Positions 6,918 through 13,268 of a DNA stretch of 13,268 nucleotides are shown here, in pieces. The position numbers and the translations under genes were made by a program. Numbering within the stretch: position 1 is the stretch's first letter; each line of letters starts with the position of its first letter. Origin of the DNA: Sutterella sp. (GTDB taxonomy: Bacteria; Pseudomonadota; Gammaproteobacteria; Burkholderiales; Burkholderiaceae_F). The stretch spans positions 1 to 13,268 of the forward strand of contig DNLN01000023.1 in assembly GCA_003488465.1 (NCBI GenBank), given 5' to 3'. The notes beneath the pieces were generated by a model that was not told the origin of the DNA, ran no database searches, and saw only the letters and a program-made list of their open reading frames with translations.

Positions 6918-7712
6918 CTAGGGTCTGCCCGCCCCCATGAAATGCCAGCTGCGCACCGAGCGGCGGGTCTGGATTTCGCCTTCGCCAACGTAGTGACCGA
7001 TGACAAGCCTCAGGGCATCCCTGCACGCAAGAAGCAGCTGATCGGCAGAAAAGTCCCGGGCAAGAACCGCCTGGACGACCTGCGGGGAAAAGCGCTGGAC
7101 GTCATCGGCCCGGGCCGGGACGAATTCGCCGTCCCGCACGCTCCAGAGGCCCTCGACCTCGCCCGCGAGGGTCTGCCCCCAACCGAGCGCGCGCAACAGG
7201 TCGACCTCAAAGCAGCGAAGCGCCCGGGTCCGATTCTCATTGCTGGATGCGGCGCTCACTGCCGAGAGCGCCTCGGTGTAGGCGTCAAACACCCGGGGGG
7301 CGGGATCCTCCCGAACCGTCATCCGCAGCACGAGTTCATTCAGATAGAAGCCGCAGACGAGCCCCTCGCCGCTCAAGGGGGCGATGCCGCCCATCCAGCG
7401 GGCGCTCATCAGCTTTTTCACTTCACCGGCTCCCGTGACGTTCACAAGGAGTGGATTGAACGGATCAATGAGGCCTCGAAAGACGCTCCCCGGCCTCTTG
7501 GCGCCCCGCACGACGACGGCCATGCGCCCGTGCGAGCGGGTGAGGATGTCGGCAATGAGACTTGACTCTTTCCAGGGCCAGCTCGTGAGCACGAAGGCGG
7601 GCTCGTCACGAAGCCGCACGGGCTTTTCGCGCGGCACTGAAGACTGCGCGGCAAGCTCGGCAAGCACGCGCGCACTGTCCGATTTGGCGGAGAGCTCGGG
7701 CCGGTCAGTCAT
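6918..7712 (-). CDS. recO: DNA repair protein RecO
   Basis: 264 residues. Mediator of the RecF pathway that helps RecA load onto SSB-coated single-stranded DNA and anneals complementary strands. The conserved N-terminal OB-fold begins near residue 36 (PAFVLTSWPWKESSLIADIL, then HGRMAVVVRGAKRPGS), and the helical part includes CFEVDLLRALGW. The first ~35 residues are an extension compared with E. coli RecO. The start at 7712 overlaps the end of era by 8 bp (the stop TGA sits inside the first codons), typical of translational coupling. The Shine-Dalgarno is weak, and a later non-ATG start cannot be excluded. It ends in RSWHFMGAGRP. pdxJ, which usually follows, is absent. Confidence 0.9.
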   Translation of the reverse strand: MTDRPELSAKSDSARVLAELAAQSSVPREKPVRLRDEPAFVLTSWPWKESSLIADILTRSHGRMAVVVRGAKRPGSVFRGLIDPFNPLLVNVTGAGEVKKLMSARWMGGIAPLSGEGLVCGFYLNELVLRMTVREDPAPRVFDAYTEALSAVSAASSNENRTRALRCFEVDLLRALGWGQTLAGEVEGLWSVRDGEFVPARADDVQRFSPQVVQAVLARDFSADQLLLACRDALRLVIGHYVGEGEIQTRRSVRSWHFMGAGRP

Positions 7713-8604
7713 ATCCGAGTGTCTTCAGGGCCTTGGCGTTGTCGCTCCAGCCCCGGCGCACGCGCACCCAGACCTCGAGATAGACGCGTTTGCCGAGCAT
7801 CTCGGCGATGTCGGCGCGGGCAAGGCGGGAGATTTCGCGCAGCTTTGCGCCGCCCTCTCCGATCACGATCGGCTTGTGGCTTTCCCTGTCCACGATGAGC
7901 GAGGCGACGATCTGAGCCTGCTCGTCGCTCTCCTCCCACTTCTCGATCATCACGGCAACGCCATAGGGCAGCTCGTCGCCGAGCAACCTAAACGCCTTTT
8001 CGCGGATCGTCTCGGCCGCGATGAACCGGGGCGGACGGTCCGTGTACAGGTCCGGATCGAAATAGGGAACGGACTCGGGAAGAAGCTTCTTGATCTCGCC
8101 GGTGAGATCGGTGAGCTGACGGCCCTTCTCCGCGCTTACGGGCACGATGGCGGCAAAGGGGAACTTGGCCATCGATTCGGCCATGAGGGGAAGCAGCCGG
8201 CTCTTGTCCTTGAGCTGGTCGATCTTGTTGAGCGCGAGGATGACGTTGCCGGCGTCGCGGCTCAGGAGCCGCAGCACCTTTTCGTCGTCGCCCTTCCAGC
8301 CCGCTGCGTCGATGACGAACACGACGGCGTCGACCTCGGCAAGCGTCGACCTCACCGTACGGTTCATGCGCGTGAGCAGCGCCGAGCTGTGCTTGGTCTG
8401 GAACCCGGGTGTGTCCATGAAGATCAGCTGGGCATCCTCGTACGTCACCACGCCAAGGACGCGATCTCGCGTTGTTTGCGGCTTTTTAGATGTAATTGAC
8501 ACCTTTTCGCCGACGATAGCGTTAATTAGCGTACTTTTACCAACATTTGGCCGCCCAACAACAGCGACATATCCGCAGCGGAATCCCGGTTTAAATTCCT
8601 GCAT
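7705..8604 (-). CDS. era: GTPase Era, 30S ribosome assembly
   Basis: 299 residues from the chosen ATG, almost the same as E. coli Era (301). Binds the 3' end of 16S rRNA and assists 30S maturation; associates with the inner membrane. GTPase motifs: GRPNVGKST (17-25), DTPG (64-67), NKID (126-129), SAEKG (157-161). A C-terminal KH domain follows, with the GEGGAKLREI loop. The frame is open 19 codons further upstream, but the ATG at 8604 has AAGGAGGG a few nt before it, placed in the 13-bp gap after the rnc stop, so it is the true start. The first ~46 codons are AT-richer (about 48% GC against about 68% for a 60-bp stretch farther into the gene) and use codons rare in the rest of the window. The protein itself is intact and conserved. 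Confidence 0.96.
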   Translation of the reverse strand: MQEFKPGFRCGYVAVVGRPNVGKSTLINAIVGEKVSITSKKPQTTRDRVLGVVTYEDAQLIFMDTPGFQTKHSSALLTRMNRTVRSTLAEVDAVVFVIDAAGWKGDDEKVLRLLSRDAGNVILALNKIDQLKDKSRLLPLMAESMAKFPFAAIVPVSAEKGRQLTDLTGEIKKLLPESVPYFDPDLYTDRPPRFIAAETIREKAFRLLGDELPYGVAVMIEKWEESDEQAQIVASLIVDRESHKPIVIGEGGAKLREISRLARADIAEMLGKRVYLEVWVRVRRGWSDNAKALKTLGYD

Positions 8605-8617
8605 CGAGCCCTCCTTG

Positions 8618-9325
8618 CTAAGACAAGCCCTTGAGTTTGGCAAGCGCCTTGCCGGCTGCAACCTGCTCGGCTGCGCGGCGGCTCTTGCCGTCGCCGAACT
8701 CGAGAATGCTGAACTTGGGGATGCTGCACGAGCACTGGAAGTCCTGTTCGTGCGCGGCGCCGCTCACCCGGGTCACGGCGTACTTGGGTAGCGGCAGATG
8801 CTGGCCCTGCAGATACTCCTGCAGGAGCGTCTTGTCGTCCTTGGAGAGCCGCTCGGGGTTCATCGTCTGGGCAGATAGGATCGGATCGTAGAGCGCAAGA
8901 ATCACGCGCTGGGCCTGCTCAAACCCGCCGTCAAGGAAAATCGCTCCGAAGACGGCTTCGCACGCATCGGCCAGAATCGAGGGGCGGGAGGCGCCGCCCG
9001 TGCGGTATTCGCCCTGCCCGAGCCGCAGGTAGGCTCCGATATCGATCTCCGCGGCGATCTCGTCAAGAGCCTTCTCGCAGACGAAGTTCGCCCTGGCTCG
9101 CGAGAGCACGCCCTCGGTGAAATGCTTGTCGCGCAAAAAGAGCGCATGCCCGATGACGCAGTTGAGCACCGAGTCGCCGAGGAACTCAAGCCGCTCGTTG
9201 TGCTCGGCGGCAAAGCTGCGGTGCGTGAGCGCTCGGTTCAGGAGCGCCTTGTCCTTGAACGTGTACCCGATCCGCTCCTCAAGCAAATGCTGATCGGCGA
9301 GTTCACGCTGTTCCAAAACCTTCAT
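8618..9325 (-). CDS. rnc: Ribonuclease III
   Basis: 235 residues from the chosen ATG. Double-strand-specific endonuclease that processes the 30S rRNA precursor and structured mRNAs. The catalytic domain has the signature NERLEFLGDSVL (43-54) with Glu44, Glu47 and Asp51, and the second acidic pair Asp120/Glu123 in ADACEAVFG. The C-terminal double-stranded RNA-binding domain covers about 164-235, with GKSRRAAEQVAAGKAL as its last helix. The frame stays open to 9346, but the start at 9325 is preferred because GGGAGAGG lies 6 nt upstream, whereas the earlier GTG/ATG pair overlapping the lepB stop has no binding site. Followed 13 bp later by era, the usual partner. Confidence 0.96.
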   Translation of the reverse strand: MKVLEQRELADQHLLEERIGYTFKDKALLNRALTHRSFAAEHNERLEFLGDSVLNCVIGHALFLRDKHFTEGVLSRARANFVCEKALDEIAAEIDIGAYLRLGQGEYRTGGASRPSILADACEAVFGAIFLDGGFEQAQRVILALYDPILSAQTMNPERLSKDDKTLLQEYLQGQHLPLPKYAVTRVSGAAHEQDFQCSCSIPKFSILEFGDGKSRRAAEQVAAGKALAKLKGLS

Positions 9326-9342
9326 GAAACACCTCTCCCTCA

Positions 9343-10233
9343 TCACTTGAAAGAGCCGATCCGGCTCGGTTCAGTCACATTGAGCCAGATGAAGAACGCC
9401 CGTCCAACCAGATACTCGTCCGGCACGACGCCCCAGTAGCGGCTGTCCTCGCTGTTGTCGCGGTTGTCGCCCAGCATGAAGTAGTTGCCCTCGGGCACCT
9501 TGCAGGTGAAGCCCTCAAGCGTGTACTTGCAGTACTCGGTGCCTCTCGGATAAGGCAGGCCGCGGATGCTCTCCTCGAGCCTGTCGTCCTTGAGGATCTT
9601 GTGAACCCGCTCGCCCAGCTTCTCGTCAAAGGACGAGAGCGTCACCATGGTGTCGGGATCGACCCAGTCGCCGGTCGGCTTCTGCGGCTGCTCGACGCCG
9701 TTCACGAAAAGGCGCTTGTTGATGTACTGGATCTGGTCGCCGGGCAGTCCCACGACGCGCTTGATGTAGTCGACGGACGGATCCATCGGATAGCGGAACA
9801 CCACGACGTCGCCCCGCTTGGGCGAGCCCATCGGAATCACCTTGGTGCCGATCACAGGCAGCCGCACGCCGTAGTCGTACTTGTTCACAAGAATGAAGTC
9901 GCCGATGTGCAGCGTCGGCAGCATGGAGCCGGATGGAATGCGGAACGGCTCGAACAGGAACGAGCGCAGCACGAACACGAAGAGGAACACCGGAAAGAGC
10001 CCGGCGGTGTAGTCGAGCCACCAAGGCTCGCGCATCTCATTGGCGTAAAGGGCGTTGCGCTCGTCGATCACGGCCTTCACGCCACGGTCGATCGCCTCGC
10101 GGTTGTCGTCTTCAAAACGCCTCACGAACAGATCGGCCCTCGCCTTGCGCTCCTTGCGCCACTTGAAGGTATCGAACACCCACAGCACGCCCGTAAAGAG
10201 CGTCAGCACCAACAGGATCAATGCAAAATTCAT
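9343..10233 (-). CDS. lepB: Signal peptidase I
   Basis: 296 residues from the chosen start. Inner-membrane serine-lysine protease that removes signal peptides from Sec and Tat substrates. Two membrane segments: 3-20 and about 78-95, with a charged cytoplasmic loop between. Catalytic Ser103 in IPSGSMLPT (99-107) and Lys158 in YIKRVVGLPGD (156-166). The conserved GDNRDNSEDSRYWG box lies near the C-terminus. An insert of about 50 residues between the lysine box and the GDNRDNS box carries two cysteines (EYCKYTLEGFTC), plausibly a disulfide as in other proteobacterial LepB. The ATG at 10233 is preferred over the TTG at 10245 because the GGAG binding site lies between them. Between lepA (56 bp gap) and rnc. 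Confidence 0.96.
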   Translation of the reverse strand: MNFALILLVLTLFTGVLWVFDTFKWRKERKARADLFVRRFEDDNREAIDRGVKAVIDERNALYANEMREPWWLDYTAGLFPVFLFVFVLRSFLFEPFRIPSGSMLPTLHIGDFILVNKYDYGVRLPVIGTKVIPMGSPKRGDVVVFRYPMDPSVDYIKRVVGLPGDQIQYINKRLFVNGVEQPQKPTGDWVDPDTMVTLSSFDEKLGERVHKILKDDRLEESIRGLPYPRGTEYCKYTLEGFTCKVPEGNYFMLGDNRDNSEDSRYWGVVPDEYLVGRAFFIWLNVTEPSRIGSFK

Positions 10234-10289
10234 TGTCGTCTCCAAGAGGGCGATCCGGGACGGTTCGCCGGCCCTTGCCCCCCGCTCTG

Positions 10290-12089
<1,800 letters not shown>

Positions 12090-12197
12090 AAATCAGGAAA
12101 AAAAGTATTTCGTGACAAAGGACTCGTGCGAAAGGGCTCACAAGGAGCCTGCCCGTCCGGCCGCTCCCTCGCACCAAGCCTTTTTGAAAAGATGGAA

Positions 12198-12203
12198 ATT
12201 TTA
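12198..12203 (-). promoter_or_regulatory. Candidate -10 box for lepA
   Basis: TAAAAT on the minus strand, 5 of 6 matches, about 110 bp upstream of the lepA ATG. No good -35 at 16-18 bp spacing. It overlaps the upstream ATG with the strong AAAGGAGG, so only one of the two readings is likely to be functional. Confidence 0.25.
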
Positions 12204-12249
12204 GCATCTTCCTCCTTTGCGCTTTGTTGCCGCAACATCAAACGATCAA

Positions 12250-12296
12250 CCCCGCCCGAAGCGCTATCGAATTACTCGAAGCACTCACGGGCGGGG
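12250..12296. repeat. Long GC-armed hairpin
   Basis: Perfect 9-bp arms CCCCGCCCG (12250-12258) and CGGGCGGGG (12288-12296), with an inner stem in the loop: GCT-A-TCGA pairs with TCGA-AGC around ATTAC. On the minus strand it is followed by TTGATCGTTTG, a broken T-tract. It could end transcripts coming from the remnant at 12362-12550 before they reach lepA, or be a mobile or regulatory repeat; only other copies in the genome would tell. Confidence 0.6.
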
Positions 12297-12310
12297 CCAA
12301 TCAAAGCGTC

Positions 12311-12329
12311 GCAGCCGACAGAAGGCTGC
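12311..12329 (-). terminator. Small hairpin after the gene remnant
   Basis: Perfect stem GCAGCC/GGCTGC with a 7-nt loop; on the minus strand the next bases are GACGCTTTG, a poor T-tract. A second perfect stem, GTCCG/CGGAC, lies directly beside it (12330-12345). Together with the hairpin at 12250-12296 they fit the 3' end of a former gene. Confidence 0.3.
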
Positions 12330-12361
12330 GTCCGTTCATCCGGACCTCGATCTGTCCGTGC

Positions 12362-12550
12362 CTACTTGCACATGCGTGTCGCCCAGCTTTCCATGTTCTT
12401 CGGATAGGCATGATCAGCGTCAAACTTGCCCGCCTGCTTTGCCTTTTCATCCCATTTCGTGAACACCGTGCGCACGGCTTTGCACTTTTCCTGAGTGTTC
12501 GCCCTACTTTTCCCTGTTCGAGAAACAGATTTCAGGCTAGAATAAGGGAC
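12362..12550 (-). pseudogene. Coding-like 3' gene remnant or small protein
   Basis: A minus-strand frame runs 62 codons between stops (TAA at 12551-12553, TAG at 12362-12364). Its last ~43 residues look protein-like: charged, with EKCKAV, FTKWDEKAKQAGKF, then HAYPKNMESWATRMCK at the end, and codon choice like the neighbouring genes. The upstream third is compositionally unlike coding sequence and overlaps the efp promoter. No ATG is available upstream of this part; GTG at 12475 or 12466 could start a 38- or 35-residue product. I do not recognise the family. Most likely it is the 3' end of a gene whose 5' part was lost when efp acquired its present upstream region; a genuine small protein is the alternative. 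Confidence 0.4.
12538..12543 (+). promoter_or_regulatory. Candidate -10 box for efp
   Basis: TAGAAT, 5 of 6 matches, 78 bp upstream of the efp ATG, inside the AT-richer stretch 12480-12565. No clear -35 at the usual spacing. It would give a leader of about 70 nt. Confidence 0.4.
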
Positions 12551-12566
12551 TTACTGAATTTTTCCG

Positions 12567-12590
12567 GCCGGGCTCTTCGCAGCCGGGCTC
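12567..12590 (+). repeat. Direct repeat and hairpin in the efp leader
   Basis: Two copies of GCCGGGCTC (12567-12575 and 12582-12590), offset by 15 bp. The same bases can fold: GGCT (12571-12574) with AGCC (12581-12584), extended by a further 3 bp beyond one G-G mismatch. It lies 30-55 nt upstream of the efp ATG and would be transcribed. Confidence 0.45.
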
Positions 12591-12621
12591 AAAGCGAAAC
12601 TCTCTACAAGGAATTGCAACA

Positions 12622-13179
12622 ATGAAAACCGCTCAAGAACTGCGCGCCGGCAATGTCTTCATGGTCGGCAAGGATCCCATGGTCGTTCTCAAGGCCGAGT
12701 ACGCCAAGGGCGGCCGCGGCGCCTCCACCGTCAAGATGAAGATGAAGAACCTGCTCAACGGCTCCGTCACGGAAACCGTGTACCGCGCCGACGACAAGTT
12801 CGAGGACATCATCCTCGAGCGCAAGGAAGTCACCTACTCCTACTTCGCCGATCCGACCTATGTCTGGATGGACTCCGAGTACAACCAGTACGACGTTGAC
12901 GAAGACACGATGGAAGAGGCCAAGAAGTACATCCAGGACGACCTCACCGCTGAAGCTGTGTTCTACGATGGCCGCGTGATCGGCATTGAGCTGCCCACCA
13001 TGCTCGTTCGTGAAGTCGTGTACACCGAGCCCGCCGTCAAGGGCGACACCTCCGGCAAGGTCATGAAGCCCGCCCGTCTGGCCACCGGCTTCGTGCTTGA
13101 CGTTCCGGCCTTCGTGAATGTCGGCGACAAGATCGAAATCGACACCCGCACCAACGAGTATCGCAGCCGCATCAAGTAA
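12622..13179 (+). CDS. efp: Translation elongation factor P
   Basis: 185 residues, standard length. Binds between P and E sites and rescues ribosomes stalled at polyproline. Three domains: N-terminal KOW-like (1-65), central OB (about 67-128), C-terminal OB (about 130-185, ending RSRIK). The loop tip reads KGGRGAS with Arg at position 32. Arg32 EF-P proteins, as in Pseudomonas and Neisseria, are rhamnosylated by EarP, whereas Lys34 types are lysylated by EpmA. No earP lies in this window on the side that can be seen. AAGGA is placed about 9 nt before the ATG. Single-gene transcript: candidate -10 upstream, strong terminator 21 bp after the stop. Codon use is strongly biased to C/G third positions (AAG, ATC, TAC), as expected for a highly expressed gene. 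Confidence 0.97.
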   Translation: MKTAQELRAGNVFMVGKDPMVVLKAEYAKGGRGASTVKMKMKNLLNGSVTETVYRADDKFEDIILERKEVTYSYFADPTYVWMDSEYNQYDVDEDTMEEAKKYIQDDLTAEAVFYDGRVIGIELPTMLVREVVYTEPAVKGDTSGKVMKPARLATGFVLDVPAFVNVGDKIEIDTRTNEYRSRIK

Positions 13180-13200
13180 TCGGGCGCCCGCCTGATTGCC

Positions 13201-13239
13201 AAAAACCCGCGTCATCCTTTCGGAGCGCGGGCTTTTTTT
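13201..13239 (+). terminator. Intrinsic terminator after efp
   Basis: Stem CCCGCG (13206-13211) / CGCGGG (13226-13231) with a 14-nt loop, followed by C and seven T residues; five A residues precede it and can extend the stem. It can also act on the minus strand for a gene entering from the right. Confidence 0.9.
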
Positions 13240-13240
13240 G

Positions 13241-13268
13241 CAGCCTTTTGCAACCTTTTGCGGCCTTG
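13241..13268. repeat. Short 10-bp tandem repeat at the window edge
   Basis: Three successive units CAGCCTTTTG, CAACCTTTTG, CGGCCTTG(..), period exactly 10 bp, the last cut by the window end. They begin directly after the efp terminator. The array may continue to the right. Confidence 0.45.

Larger units (their letters stand above)
12090..12621. other. 532-bp divergent region between lepA and efp
   Basis: Contains, from left to right: the lepA leader with a GGCTC/GAGCC hairpin (12135-12149) and a TAAAAT box (minus strand, 12198-12203); a long GC-armed hairpin (12250-12296); two small perfect hairpins (12311-12329 and 12330-12345); a coding-like gene remnant on the minus strand (12362-12550); and the efp promoter and leader (12538-12621). 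No intact gene seen. Confidence 0.7.

Overview
The window looks like a chromosomal housekeeping segment of a GC-rich betaproteobacterium, most likely order Burkholderiales and plausibly a gut Sutterellaceae-type organism. That placement is inferred from the gene order lepA-lepB-rnc-era-recO-...-nagZ, from a RelA with the monofunctional EXDD signature, and from an EF-P with Arg32. No database search was possible. Nearly everything is on the minus strand; only efp is on the plus strand.

Reading the minus strand from right to left: lepA (EF4), lepB (signal peptidase I), rnc (RNase III), era and recO form a tight block at 12089-6918. nagZ and pncB follow after a 150-bp gap (6767-4521). A 577-bp gene-free stretch full of hairpins (3944-4520) holds a good promoter for the next gene, an NhaD-type Na+/H+ antiporter (3943-2531). 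After terminator-like hairpins come relA (2301-196) and the N-terminal 57 codons of a YqhD/BdhA-type iron-dependent alcohol dehydrogenase that runs off the left edge (173-1). At the right end efp (12622-13179) is divergent from lepA and closed by a strong terminator. The 532 bp between efp and lepA hold a short coding-like 3' gene remnant on the minus strand, a large GC-armed hairpin and the promoter regions.

Many of the genes concern ribosome function, assembly and stress: LepA and EF-P act on translating ribosomes, RNase III and Era act in rRNA processing and 30S assembly, and RelA makes (p)ppGpp on stalled ribosomes. LepB serves protein export, RecO recombination repair, NagZ peptidoglycan recycling, PncB NAD salvage and NhaD sodium/pH homeostasis.

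I did not find a new multi-gene system. The points most worth checking are: absence of pdxJ and acpS from their usual place between recO and nagZ; an abrupt AT-rich, differently coded patch over the first ~46 codons of era; tandem hairpins plus a plus-strand terminator in the pncB-nhaD gap (possible small RNA); the gene remnant beside efp; and an EF-P of the Arg32 (EarP-rhamnosylated) type with no earP next to it. Several start codons were moved from the longest possible frame on the basis of ribosome binding sites (lepB, rnc, era).
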